Shown here piece by piece: positions 42,125-53,994 of a stretch of 64,000 nt of DNA. The stretch is from assembly GCA_015179125.1 (NCBI GenBank), contig WHVA01000165.1, forward strand, positions 148,326-212,325, given 5' to 3'. Position 1 is the stretch's first letter, and every line of letters begins with the position of its first letter. The notes under the pieces were generated by a model. The model was not told the DNA's origin, searched no databases, and was given only the letters and a program-made list of their open reading frames with translations. The translations under genes were made by a program, and so were the position numbers. The DNA comes from Gautieria morchelliformis (taxonomy: Eukaryota > Basidiomycota > Agaricomycetes > Gomphales > Gomphaceae).

Positions 42125-45100
42125 ATGCCTACCCGCACGGGACGCACATACGGCCGTCCAAACTCGCGACGCACTGTGAGTGTGGACAGCCAACGGGTCA
42201 GTAAATTGACCCACGATGACCGTCTGGAATCCTTCAGACGCCTCACCCGAGGATCAACGGACTCTGATAACAGCATATTAGCTGGTGTGGAGAGTATAGA
42301 CGAACCGGTAAATGTACCTCTCCCTCCTTCTGTAACTAGTGCCAGCCCTACGGGACCTGGCAGTGAGGCGGGCGTAATGGATGCCAACGTACCGGCTCCA
42401 ACACCCCCCGCATATGCTCCTAGTCACTCTATGAGTGAGCCAGTTGCAGCGAGAGCTTCTGGGGAAGACGTCCCGGTTAGCTATAACGAAGATGAGAATC
42501 TTTTGAATAATACTGTCAAGATTGGTTTTTAGGCGTTAATATCATGTATTAGTGAACACAGCGAATGTCCGAATGACTTGTGCAAATAAGTATGCCGTTC
42601 GGCAAATAGGTGAACCAATAAATGTTCACAAGATAAGAGGGCTGCCCGAGTGGAGCTCGCCCTATCTACAGTCGTAGCGAAATAGCCCGTGGCACTTGAT
42701 GATGTAACGTGCAAGGTGTCATGGAAGGGTTGTCTAAGTAGCGACAATCCCTTCGCAGTCAGCACAGAAAATAGTTCGAAGGCTAAGATAACGAAGATGA
42801 AGTATGAGAACTCACCAGTGATGCCTAAGTCCTTTGCTGGTCGAAGATAGAAATCTCCAAGAGAAGGCTCAAGACGATGATCACAGCAAGGTCAAGTTTG
42901 CACAAGATGGATGACGTATGATAATTGAACTGGAGAATATACATGCGAATGTAAATTACTTATATCGAATGCTCGTAAGGTATCAGCGAATAGGAAAGAG
43001 GCCGTCGTGAGTCAGGGTTGGATAGGGGTGCGCAGTCATGATACTAAGTAGATGGAATAAACATACAATAGAGTGAGGGAAGAGTGCGAACATGAAATGA
43101 CGGAGAGTAAAGGTGGCGAAGGCACCTATGTATGAAATCATGTCTTGGGGCCCGCATATACACCGCCCTGCACGGGTTCTTCATCTGCTGGGTTGATCCC
43201 ACATGACCTACGGGTAGGACGTCCCGCGAACGCACCCTGCTCATATGAACACCAAAAGGGGGTTGGACCGAGAAGCTGATGGAGCTACTGACGAGCCATC
43301 ATGCTGGGTAGGGATATTGATTGTGATTTGATGGTGTGCCTGCTGGTGAATGATGTGAGCAGCGAATGGCTGTTCAGCGAAATGCGAGGAAGGGCTAACG
43401 GAGATGACATAGGGCAGGAGTGGTCGAGGTGGAGGGCGAAGCCGAGCAAACATGGGGGAGGAGTGGCGAAAGGGGAAATGGGGATAACAAGGTGCAGGAA
43501 ATACACAAGTCATGACAATCCGATCATAGGAACATCATTGCAAGAGGGTTGAGGAGAGGAGGTGATAGGCCCAGCGATGACTGCCAAGTCAGTCCAAAGA
43601 CGTCGATCGTGCTTTGACGGCATGGCTATGGTAAATGGCGCGAACAGCGAAGATCGGTTGCCGAACACGGCGAGGGCAATCTGAATGAACACGGAGGTGG
43701 AGTGAGAAATGGGAGAACAGGGCATCTGAGTATGGGAAATAAACGTGTCATGACAAATACGCACCACTCCACTGAGGCGAGTAGAGATGCTTCTCACTCC
43801 TCGCCGAGCGACTCTTGCGAGGAAAATGACAACTCCAGGAGTGATTGGAGTGTGAGCACAAAAAGTAACAATGCAGCGCTACCCCAAACACAACGCCCCA
43901 CGAGCGTGGCAAGTTTGGATGCGGCGAGCACCCGTTACTTCCCGTCATGGTTTAGCGACACAGGGGAAAACGGTGATGCTACACCGGTGAATGAGCAACA
44001 GGACATACTTGAAGCTCCTGACTCACCCGGTAGTGGGGGCACAGTAAGATGGGGAGACATGGCCGGTGACGAACACCCGTTCGGCCCCATACCCTCGCAC
44101 TGGTGCAATCCCCCTAATCAGGATGGCCAGCACACAGAACAGATGCCAGGGCCAACCTCCTTGCCTGGACGAGCAAAGAAAAGCAAAGTCAGCGGCGAGG
44201 AAAATGAAGATGTGTTATACTCACTCTTCATGTCTAATATTCTGGATGGGCTGGATCGCGACCTACAACAACGCATTTACGCGTGTGCCGAAAGGTTTAA
44301 AGGAAATGGACCCACCAGTAATTTAGACTTGGACTCCACAAAGTCCTCCCATGCCCAAACTGACCAGATAGCACCACTTTATGGCGCCAAGGAAAAGGAA
44401 CGGGCAGTGGATGTCTCACAGGAAACAGAGATGGCCTGAAATAAAACCTACATATCCGTGTCAGATTACGACCTGAGTGACCAACCCTCTGCCAAAGATA
44501 AAGGCAAGGCGAGGGAACAGAATAAGGTATTACACTCACAGGAAACGGAACTAGACATAACACTAGACAATAGGCCTAGCGGAGGGCATATACAAGTGGC
44601 AACGGCAACAATGACCGTGCCCACAAATACGCAACGTGAGCCTACAGTGCAGCATACCCAGCCAACAGTAAAGACTCACCACTCGTTATCTTTACCTCCG
44701 CAGGGACCTGCAGCAGGTGTGGCATCCAGGTCACGCAATGCGCTCCCAGGTGTGCACACACTTCGAGGAATAACGCCGGGTGGACAACCGCATCCACCTG
44801 CTGCTGCTCCACATAAGGTACAGGCCCCAATGGCCCAGCTTCCGCCGCTCAGCTATTTTGCTAGTCTGAACACAGCAGTGGGAGATGCTGACCCAGGTGA
44901 CCCTAGCTCCTCAGAGTCCGACACCAGGAGTGGCTCATCCACACTCTCTGATGGTGAGCGTAGGCGAAAGCGAGCGAAACACAAGTGCTATCGGAAATGT
45001 GAGAAGCAGTGTATGGAGCAAGCTACCAAAATAAAGATTGACTTACCTGCCCCATACGAAGGAATGGCAGATTTCAATGCCTTCGAACGATGGACTTACG

Positions 45101-47152
45101 CTGTAAACACATGGTTCGAAATAACCGGGTTCCCGAAAAAGCATCGTGTCAAGCAGATGCTGGCCTTCATGAAAGGCAAAGCTGCGGACTTCTTCATGAC
45201 CTTCGTAGCCCCTGACGTAAAAATCTGGACGGTAGACTCGCTAGGACAAGCTCTATTCAATTATTGCTTCCCCCTGGCATTTCGTCGCCAGATGCACGTT
45301 AAGTTCAATGAGTATAGGCAAGGGAAAAGGCCTATAAAGGACTACTTACGTCAATTGAAGTCGATGGCTGCGCGTCTGCCTGACATTATGGAATTCCAGT
45401 TGATACAGAAATACTGGGATGGGGAAGAAACATACATCCGACTAAAGTGGACGGAGAATGGATTTACGCCTGAGTTCTCATCGCTGGAAGAGTTAGAAAT
45501 AGCAGCAGAACGTTATGAGAACACAGAGCAATTACACACATACGAGCTGAGAAGGAACAATAAAGATGCATCCCCGGCTCCACATTGGAGTGCAGAGAGG
45601 GGAAAGGAAACAAAGAGCCCTGACACCCGTTGAAGACGGGACGACAAAGGTCATCAGCCAGATGGTGGACATGCAGGAAACTCATGCACCCTCCATGGAG
45701 ACACCGGAGGGTGAGGAACCAGTCAGCCATGGAGCCGGGTGGGGTAGTGGGGGTCCAAGGAGACTGAGAGGAGGCCCCCCTCCTATGACACCAGTGAGAC
45801 GAGATGAGCTACGCGCTAATAATCAGTGCTTCATTTGCGAGCAAAGTGGGCACTTAGCACGAGATTGCCTGAGGCGCAAAACAATAAAACCGCCAGAAGT
45901 GCAATCTGTGGCACTACACCTGGCAAATGTCCACCGCTTAGCAGAGCAGGAGCGTGAAGGAATATCCCTTCAACTCAATGCAATAGAAACATCGCAAGGG
46001 ACAGCTGAAACAGAAATCAATGCAATGTCGCCACATGAAATCTTATCAAACGACATACCGCAACATTTCTACGACTGTGTCTGCGTTCTGATGGCCTATG
46101 AAACGGATGTGGAGGGTGCAGACCAACAGCCCGAGATGAAATGGCATGAGAGGTTCCTGGCACTACCGTCAACCGACGATCCATTTGACACATACATGCT
46201 TATAGTGGATAGGCTCGGCAAACTTACCTTGCAGGTGCCTGTTGCCTGCTTCGTCCTTGATGAGTTCAACCCAGTAGCCTGGATCAGGTTCAAGAGTTGG
46301 TGGAGATCACCTGAAAACATTCAGGATGAGCAGGATGTTGCATGGCGACTGCGTGCCGCAGAACGTCGCACCGAGCCTACAGAGGACCAGCGACGACTAG
46401 CTGCAGGTGTAATTCCAGGCGTTGCCTTACTGGATGTGGCAGCAGCTTCAGAACAGCTAGACATAATGCATGAGTCACCGCTTGGCTCACCTGGCGATAT
46501 CGAGAACCCAGGGTTGAACGTATTTCAATCACGTACTACAAGCAGTGATGATGGCAATATCCGCGACATCACTATGTGCAATACTGCTGGTATAGGTTCA
46601 GCATACACATCTAAGGAGAAAGGGAAACAGAAACTGATGATGTACCCTGACTACATGAAGGCCGTTGAGCATAACTCATCAAAGCCGAAGGACTTCAAGC
46701 GCCTTGTGCTGAAGTCAATAATCGTTGAATGCCACCTAGATGGCAAACCTATACGCGCCTTGCTGGACAGCGGTTCGCTATCTGGCTTTATATCTACTAC
46801 CATAGTAGACCAACTGAAACTGTCAGCTTCCCATCTGGCAAAGCCGGTTGCATGCCAAATGGCTGCCACTGGATCTAAGACAATGATCACAAGCTCAGTC
46901 GAGTGTGACTTCACCTACCAGAGCATCACTGAGAGGTGCAGATTTGATGTGATCAACTTGGAAAATAATGACGTTATCTTGGGCACCCCATTCCTATGGC
47001 AGCACAAGGTAATCTTGGGTTTCAACCCATCCAAGGTCGCTATAGGAAGTGCAAAATCATTAGCATTGTCTGGAGAGGAGGTTGCAAAGATTACCTCCAT
47101 GGTTGCCGATGTCGTTCATAATGAACTAGAAAAGCTACGGGAACAGCTTTGA
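42125..47152 (+). pseudogene. Truncated Ty3/gypsy gag-protease, interrupted by a solo LTR
   Basis: The N-terminus begins MPTRTGRTYGRPNSRR. At 42513 the frame is cut by a 1.2-kb insertion and resumes in phase at 43756 (NT/HHSTEASRD). An in-frame TGA lies at 44437-44439, and a frameshift falls between 45566 and 45633. Domains: gag capsid (FNAFERWTYAVNTWFEITGF, FRRQMHVKFNEYRQG), CCHC knuckle CFICEQSGHLARDC (near 45,830), a long linker, then aspartic protease with ALLDSGSLSGFIS and DVILGTPFLW. The frame ends at 47152. RT, RNase H and integrase are missing, and another element's LTR starts 46 bp later. Confidence 0.85.
42514..43755. mobile_element. Solo-LTR-like insertion (copy 1), TSD AATAC
   Basis: 1,242 bp, beginning TGTCAAGATTGGTTTTTAGG and ending GTGTCATGACA, flanked by AATAC on both sides (42509-42513 and 43756-43760). 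TG...CA termini with TGTCA/TGACA ends and a 5-bp duplication indicate an LTR. There is no internal coding sequence. The second copy is at 49609-50725. Removing it together with one AATAC restores the gag frame of the host element. A nonautonomous LTR element without a visible internal region is the alternative. Confidence 0.85.
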
Positions 47153-47198
47153 AAGGAAGCAGCAGACATCTGCAAATCAGCAGAAGAGACACCGCTCC

Positions 47199-47413
47199 TG
47201 TAAAGGGTGTCGATCTTAGAACCTTATATCACAAGGGCACTACAGAACTTGACCAATGAGTGGTATTCTGAATGCTACGTAGTGACAGGTAAGAGTAAGA
47301 TGCGATGGGGACCGCTGGCCGGTTCCCACACATAAACTATACAGTGGGTCCCTAAGGGGCCCACTGGGATTATGTAATAACTATTGTACATGTAGATACA
47401 CAGGTTATTTACA
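47199..47413 (-). repeat. 3' LTR of the chromovirus
   Basis: 215 bp, starting TGTAAAGGGTGTCGATCTTA and ending GGTTATTTACA. It aligns end to end with 57255-57469 with about ten differences. The polypurine tract lies immediately right, at about 47414-47427 (read on the minus strand). Confidence 0.93.
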
Positions 47414-47446
47414 CCCTCCCCCTCTATAGACAACTATAGGGGTCAA

Positions 47447-49396
47447 CTACGACTCATAGAGGTCATCCATGAGGGAGTCCTCTAGAGTGGCCGATACGAT
47501 GACGTCGTCGTCGTACGGGGCCGGTGGAGCGCGTGACTCCTCCGGGGGCACCTCCGCGTCATCGGTGGTGATTGGGTGAGGCTGGTCGGCCTCACCACTA
47601 GCGGCGGTATCTGCTTGGGTGATGAGGCCAGTGTCCTCGTGGAGCATGGCCTCAACGGCCGGGTCCTCAGTCTGAGGAGGGGGCCGGAAGCACGCCAGCT
47701 CTTGGTCGAGCTGAGCGTGAGTGAGGGGTCGCGGCACCGCGGCCCTCACATGGCTGGTCTCGATGACCTTTTGTTGGCCCTCGCGGGTGGCGGCACTGAA
47801 TGCCGCGCCGGTGATGCTGCGTTGAACATAGTGTTCAATGCGTGCCACTCGCTCGCTCGTGACCCCCGCGTAGCGGGCCAACCATCTCACGATCTCAGTG
47901 AGGGGGATGTCGGGGCCAGCTCGGCCCTCCACAGGGAATGGGCCCATGATGGAGAGCCGCAGGGTGGTGCTCTGAGGCGTCAGCACTTCCCTGGCGTCAA
48001 CGAGGCTTGACAATTGGTCTGTCGAGCTGAATAGGTTGAGTAGCCTCGCCCTGAGTGGTGATGCGACCCCTTTGACCCGGGGTGCAAGGGCCTTCAACCA
48101 CATCCAGACGTCCATGTCATCTAGGTTGAAGGTGCCATCCGCGTTGTCGCGGATGGCGGATGGGATTCCTTCAGGGTTATGTATCCAACCCTTCAGGATG
48201 GCCACGATATCGTGCGGGGTACCGCCCACTATCACGAGACAATCCCTTTTGGGATTGCGAGCGCGTTGTTCACGCTCAATGCGTTTAAATACGCCGATCA
48301 TCTCACGCGTATGTGCGAGCTGTGGCGTCTCTTTTGCCCGCGCTAAGAGTTCGACGAAGTGTGGTTCGTCGAGCGGGCAGACGTCGTACCATTGAGTACG
48401 ACGCTGTTGGGCCTTCCCCACCGGCCATGGTAGGAGGCCCGTCTCGGAGCTCGGTGGATCTCCGAGTGGGATGAGCGTCCCCTCCCCTGGGTAGGGAGGG
48501 TGAACTGTCCCCGCTGATGGAGGCAGGGCCACGCCAGGCCCAATGTACTGGGCCTCGACCTGTGCTATCCGCCGTTGAAGGGCGGGGTCGTTGACAGTGT
48601 GCGACGATGACGCTGCTAGGTAAGCGCTAATCACGCTTTCCCTCGCAATGGTTAGCCCATTGACGGTGTTGGGGGAGCCGCGCAATTTCTTGCGCTTTTT
48701 CTTTGGCTGCTCTGCCAGCCGCTGTGCCGTTTCTGGGTTGTACGTCTTCCAGACGGACGAGTCTGACTCCCATCCTTCTGGGACGCCGTACGCAGAGTCG
48801 AAAGGCGCGCTATGCCCTTCCGTCGTTGTCGTTGTTGGGGTCAGTGCCGACAGAGGCACCGTCACGTGAAGTGATGATGGCCCGGCCACTGGGTCCGTGG
48901 CTGGGTCATGTCGTGGCCTTTTTGAGGCAACGTGGGCCAGGGTAACCTGGAGCTGGGCTGCGCTCAGTTGTTGCTCCAGTTCATTGATCTTGGCGCGCTC
49001 GGTTGCGAGCGCGTCGTCGCGGTCTTCGACCGCGCGTTCCAACTCCTTGACCTCTTTTTTAAGGTCGTGGATGTCCCGGAGGGGCTCTTCTCGCGCGTCA
49101 CGCGCGATGCCCCTTGGGAGCCATCCCCAGGCTGCATCGACGGTGTCACCGATGTCTTCGTCCTGCAATTTGACCTTGCGGGTGCCTGTTGCAGCCCTTA
49201 GGTGCGCGGCGTAGTCCGCGCATGTTGCGCAATTGTCCGGGTGGACGATGGCGAGGGTGTCCTCCCATCCCACGATCATCCAGTGCTCCTGGTCTACTGG
49301 AGCATGGAGAATATCCACGGCCCCCTGTCTCGGGGCTGTTGCTCGCATTGTGGACGTTGACGGATCAACGTCCATTCCATCTTTGGGGGGCATCAT
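47447..49396 (-). CDS. Intact third ORF (about 649 residues) between pol and 3' LTR
   Basis: Starts at the first in-frame ATG (MMPPKDGMDVDPSTSTM), about 120 bp after the pol stop, and ends DDLYES only 33 bp before the LTR. Layout: an N-terminal part with EHWMIVGWEDTLAIVHPDN and a CATCADY Cys pair; a coiled coil (about residues 110-155, LKKEVKELERAVEDRDDAL); a basic NLS-like KKKRKKLRG; a middle domain with YDVCPLDEPHFVELLARAK and WIHNPEGIPSAIRDNADG; then FNLDDMDVWMWLKALAPRV; a later domain with LTEIVRWLARYAG; and an acidic tail. No signal peptide or membrane segment is seen, so it is not an obvious envelope protein. Family unknown. It is open while the surrounding gag-pol is frameshifted, which may mean selection, recency or chance. 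Confidence 0.75.
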   Translation of the reverse strand: MMPPKDGMDVDPSTSTMRATAPRQGAVDILHAPVDQEHWMIVGWEDTLAIVHPDNCATCADYAAHLRAATGTRKVKLQDEDIGDTVDAAWGWLPRGIARDAREEPLRDIHDLKKEVKELERAVEDRDDALATERAKINELEQQLSAAQLQVTLAHVASKRPRHDPATDPVAGPSSLHVTVPLSALTPTTTTTEGHSAPFDSAYGVPEGWESDSSVWKTYNPETAQRLAEQPKKKRKKLRGSPNTVNGLTIARESVISAYLAASSSHTVNDPALQRRIAQVEAQYIGPGVALPPSAGTVHPPYPGEGTLIPLGDPPSSETGLLPWPVGKAQQRRTQWYDVCPLDEPHFVELLARAKETPQLAHTREMIGVFKRIEREQRARNPKRDCLVIVGGTPHDIVAILKGWIHNPEGIPSAIRDNADGTFNLDDMDVWMWLKALAPRVKGVASPLRARLLNLFSSTDQLSSLVDAREVLTPQSTTLRLSIMGPFPVEGRAGPDIPLTEIVRWLARYAGVTSERVARIEHYVQRSITGAAFSAATREGQQKVIETSHVRAAVPRPLTHAQLDQELACFRPPPQTEDPAVEAMLHEDTGLITQADTAASGEADQPHPITTDDAEVPPEESRAPPAPYDDDVIVSATLEDSLMDDLYES

Positions 49397-49515
49397 CTTC
49401 GTGGGGATGATGGTGGTTAGCTTCCAAGAAGCGATGCGCCCTCGGAAAGATCCGAGGTGAAAATTTAACCGCGCCGTGGCCGGCACGTCACGTGGTATGC
49501 ACGTGACAGACACGT

Positions 49516-52500
49516 CTAGCGGCGTCTGGGGAGGTCGTGTGGCTTGCTCACCCCCCTAAGCTCTAGATAGCTATCTAGGGCTTCAAGGTCCTTGCAGGAC
49601 AACATGGGTGTCAAGATTGGTTTTTAGGCGTTAATATCGTGGATTAGTAAACACAACGAATGCCCGAATAACTTGTGCGAATAAGTATGCCATTCGGCGA
49701 ATAAGTGAACCGATGAATGTTCACGAAACAAAGGGGTTGCCCGAACGGGGCTCGCCCTGTCTACAGTCGTAGCGAAACAGCTCGCAGCACTTGACGACGT
49801 AACGTGCAAGATATCGTGGAAGGGCTGTCTAAGTTTTGACGGTCCCTTCGCTGGCGAAGGTGCTCCTTCGGAGCCCTTCGCCAACAGCACAGAAAGTAGC
49901 TCGAAGGCTAAGGTAACGAAGACGAAGTATGAGAACTCACCAGTGATGCCTAAGTCCTTGGCTGGTCGAAGATAGAAATCTTCAAGGAGAGGGCCAAGAC
50001 GATGATCACAGCGAGGTTAAGTTTGCACAAGATGGACGACATATGATAATTGAACTGGGGAATATACATGCGAATGTAAACTACTTATATCGAATGCTCG
50101 TAAGGTAACAGCGAATAGGAAAGAGACCGTTACAAGTCGGGGTTGGATAGGGGTGCGCAGTCATGATACAACATAGATGAAATAAACATACAATAGAATG
50201 CAGGAAGAGGGAGAATATGAAACGACGGAGAGTAAAGGTGGCGAAGGCACTTATGGACAAAACCATGTCTTGGGACCCGCATACATGCTACCCTGCACGG
50301 ACCCTTGGTCTACTGGGTTGAGTCCGCATGGCCTATGGAGGGTGTGTCCTGCGAACATGCTTCGACCATACGAACGCCCAATGGGGTTGGATTAAGAAGG
50401 CGATGGGGTTAATGATGAACCATCATGCTGAGTGAACGGTATCGATCGTGTTTTTGATGGTGTGCCTGCTGGCGAATGATGCGAGCAGCGAATATCCGTT
50501 CGGCGAAATGCAAGGAAGGGCAAAAAGGGGTGACATAGGGGAGGAGAGGTCGAGGTGGAGGGCGAAGCCGAGCAAATACTGAGGAGGAGTAGCGAAAGGG
50601 AAAATGGGGGTACCAAGGTGCTGGAAATGCACAGGTCATGGCAATCCAACTATTCGAACACAAAGGTGGGGTGAGAAAATAGGAAAATTAAGCTTCTGAG
50701 TATGGGAGATAAACGCGTCATGACAATGGGTTCCCATGTCACGTCGCCTAAGGTCCAACGGACCTGGAACTCCAGGTCCGTCAAGTTTATCCATCGATGT
50801 GCGATAATCTCGTTGACGAGCCACTCCTCGTCGTCATTCGCTCCGAAGTCATAAAATGACTTGGCCTCACGACGGGGGAACAATTCATCGTTGTTGGCCT
50901 CGTATCGCCGTACGAGGCTTGAATGGAAGACCGGTGAAATGCGACGGCTTTTCAGCTTGTCGGGAAGATCAAGGGTCACCGTCGAGGTGTTGTTGTGAGC
51001 CTCGACGACGTGGTATGGTCCGATGTACCGCGGGACTAGTTTTCTGGCTCTTCCTTTCGGGAGAGTTAGGTTTTGTGTTGAAAGGTAGATGCGGTCGTTG
51101 GCCGCGTACCTGTCGCTCGCCGTACGTTTCTTATTTGCATGAAACGTTTGCGTCACTCGATGCTCTATGATTGCATCGTGTGCCGCCATCAGGTTCCATC
51201 TTGCCCGATGTATGAACCGGGCTACCCCCTTGAACGGGGTGTCCACGGCCATGGGGAGGTCTATCCGCGGCATATAGCCATGGTTCAGCTCAAAAGGTGC
51301 GAACCCTGTGGTCGCACTGACGTTGCTGTTGAGGGCGACCTCAACCATTGGGCATTTCAATGCCCAATCCTTCTGATCGTCTCTGATGACCACGCGTAAT
51401 ATCTGGCCGATCGAGTGGTTTGCCCGCTCGGTGGCACCATCCGTTTGGGGATGGAAGGCAGTTGACATGAGGAGCTTAGTCCCCATGAGTCGCTGTAGTT
51501 CACGCCAGAAGATCGACGTGAACTTCGAGTCTCTGTCCGAGACGATGGAGTCGGGAACTCCGTGGAGTCGAATGACCTCCTTCAGAAACAGCCAGGCTAC
51601 TCCCTTGGCTGACACGCTCGTCATGGTTGGTACGAGGTGTACGAGCGACGTTAGTCGGTCGATGACTACCATCAGGTAGTCACAGTCGTTGGATTTGGGC
51701 AGGGGCCCCATGAAGTCGATGCCAATCGACTGCCACGGCCTATCTGGAATGGGTAGGCTGTGTAGTAGGCCTTTGGGCCGTTGTGGTCTGGTTTTCGTCA
51801 TCTGACACCTCGTGCATGATGTGCAGAATGCTTCTATGTCTGGGCTCATGCCCGGCCACCAATATTCTCTTCGAACGTAGTTCGAAGTCTTCAGATGGCC
51901 GTAGTGGCCGACTATCTGATGTGCCCGATCGATGATAATTTCGATCAGCTTCCTTCCCCTTGAAGAACAGAGCGGGGGACGGCAATGACGTCTCTTTTGA
52001 GCTGATTCTTAGTCCAGATCAGCCCATCCCGGATCCCGAATCTCGGGTGCGCGTCCAGGTGCACCATGATCTTTGTGAACATGGTGTCCCTGTGGTACGC
52101 GTCTCGTAGGACCTTAGACAGGTCTACGCCTTGCTCGACGACCCAGCGCAGGGGCGCGCCGTCATTTCCTGCAGCGATGGCTCTGACGTCATCATCGTTG
52201 TCACGTGATGCGGCGACATTCGCGGGCTCTGGTGAGCCCTTGTTTAATGCGGCGGATTCCATTACTCTCGCCTCTGTCTTCTCAGCGAGGCGTTTAGAGC
52301 ATCTTGTCGCCGCTGTTCGCAGCTCGATATACCGGTCGGTGGGCAATAACTCACCGTCCGGGTCAAACGCGCATCTGCGTTCACGAAGACGTGGTCCGGG
52401 TGATTGTCATCACTTGTGTCGTTCTCATAGTAGCGCGACAGGCAGTCCGCTACCTTGTTCTCTATACCGTCAATGTGAACGGTGTTGAAATTGAACCGGG

Positions 52501-53994
52501 AGAGAAACTCCCACCATCTGACCTGGCGGTCAGATAGGCTCTTCTGGGTCTCGAAGTACTCGAGCCCTTTGTGGTCTGTGACGAGGGTGAACCTTCGCCC
52601 CAGCAGTTTGTCCTCCCATTTCATGAGAGCCTCAAGCACCGCAATCGTCTCGTGCTCGTGAGTCCGGTAGTGTTGCTGAGCAACGCTGAACTTCTTTGAC
52701 AAGAAGCCGGCAGGCCGACAGTTTTCCAGTCGGGACCTTGGCCGTAGACCGCACCGACGCCGGCTTTTGATCTGTCGGTGATCACCCAGATCGGCTCTGG
52801 GCACCTTGCGTCTACTGGACGCAGGATCGGGGCCTTACAGGCCAACGCCTTAATGCTTTGCCAGCATTTGTCTAGTAGTGGCGTCCATTCGAATGGACGG
52901 TTATTACGCGCACAGCCCGATAGTGGGGTGGTATATGCACTAACATCTGGCATGTAGTGTGCCAGATACTGTACCAGCCCGAGGAAACGCTGGACGTCGT
53001 TGAACGTCTGTGGCCTGCGCCACTCACGGATGCGTTGCATCTTGTCCTCGTCGGCATGTACCCCTCGGCCATCAATGATATGGCCGAGACACTCCATTCG
53101 GATGGAATAGAGGTCCACCTGTTTCTTGCTCAGAAAAAGGTGATTCTTCCTCAGTCTGTCAAAGACGATGTGGAGGTGCTCTTCATGCTCTTGTATTGAG
53201 AGCGAGAATATGAAGATGTCGTCCATGTATACATGGACGAAGCGACCTATGCAGTCGCGGAAAATGGCTGTCATCAGCCGTTGGAATGTTGATGGGGCGT
53301 TACAGTCCCCCATCTGTATCACCTGGCTCCTGAAGGTGCCAAGGATTGTGGCAAAGGCAGTCTTTGCTACGTGATCCGGATGGATCTGGATCTGCTCGTA
53401 TGCTTCTGACATATGAGTTTTGTTCGATATCGACAGCGAGCCATGTCGCTGCGAATGATATCTTGATCTGGGAAGGGCGTGACGTCCTTCACCGTGTTCT
53501 CGTTCTGCTGGCGCAGATCGAAGACGGTTCGCAATGTACCGTTCTTCTTCGGCACACACAGCATGGGCACTGCCTGCTGCGTGACTGCCGGAATCCACCA
53601 CTTTGCAGTGGTGTATCGTTCTATCTTAGCCGACAGTTCCTCTCGGAAGTGTTCGGGGCATTTGGTAGTCGATACCGCATGTGCTTGTTGGGATCGATGA
53701 GGTTGATCTCATGGTTGATCTCCCGTAGTGGTGGGAGTTCTAATGGAATTCCACTGACTAAGTCAGTGATTCATTCCATCCATTCCTCGTGGAGGCGAGG
53801 AAGGTCATTATCTGTGAGGATAATGGTGGTGGTTGGCTTAGAAGCCATTAGGCGCTGTTGGCGTCTATTAGGTCCCGCGGTGCGTGGACCTGCTTTCTCT
53901 TTCCCATCGCTTTCACCGTTAGGTGAGAGCGCCTCTCCCTATGGTTGTAGGGTGAGTTCGAGGATGAGTCGTCCCGCGACTGTCCTCCTGGCTT
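49516..53994 (-). pseudogene. pol: Chromovirus pol (RT, RNase H, integrase, chromodomain), frameshifted
   Basis: RT includes PMLCVPKKNGTLRTVFDLRQ, MSEAYEQIQIHPDHVAKTAF, NAPSTFQRLM and the catalytic VYMDDIFIFS. RNase H includes ITDRSKAGVGAVYGQ, FTLVTDHKGLEY and NKVADCLSRYY. Integrase includes CTSCTRC, then IGIDFMGPLP, IVSDRDSKFTSIFWREL and TERANHSIGQIL (D, D, E). A C-terminal chromodomain reads EEWLVNEIIAHRWINLTDLE, continuing FQVRWTLGDVTWEP. The frame changes at least near 53,420, 52,760, 52,320 and 51,960. The chromodomain is split by the solo LTR at 49609-50725 and its last codons lie at 49516-49608, ending TAG. Confidence 0.88.
49609..50725. mobile_element. Solo-LTR-like insertion (copy 2), TSD ATGGG
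   Basis: 1,117 bp, starting TGTCAAGATTGG and ending GCGTCATGACA, flanked by ATGGG at 49604-49608 and 50726-50730. It is homologous over its length to 42514-43755, but lacks a block of about 145 bp near the right end and has a short extra GC-rich piece near 49,850. It sits in the chromodomain codons of the chromovirus pol; excising it with one ATGGG rejoins the pol frame up to the stop at 49516. Confidence 0.87.

Noticed and set aside
42514-43755. DNA transposon interpretation of the 1.2-kb insertion
   Set aside because: Its terminal inverted match is only about 5 bp (TGTCA/TGACA), ends are TG...CA and the duplication is 5 bp, which fits an LTR better; no transposase or long TIR is present.
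47447-49396. Envelope gene of an errantivirus-like element
   Set aside because: No signal peptide, furin-like site or membrane anchor is visible; the position is env-like but the protein is soluble and coiled-coil in character.
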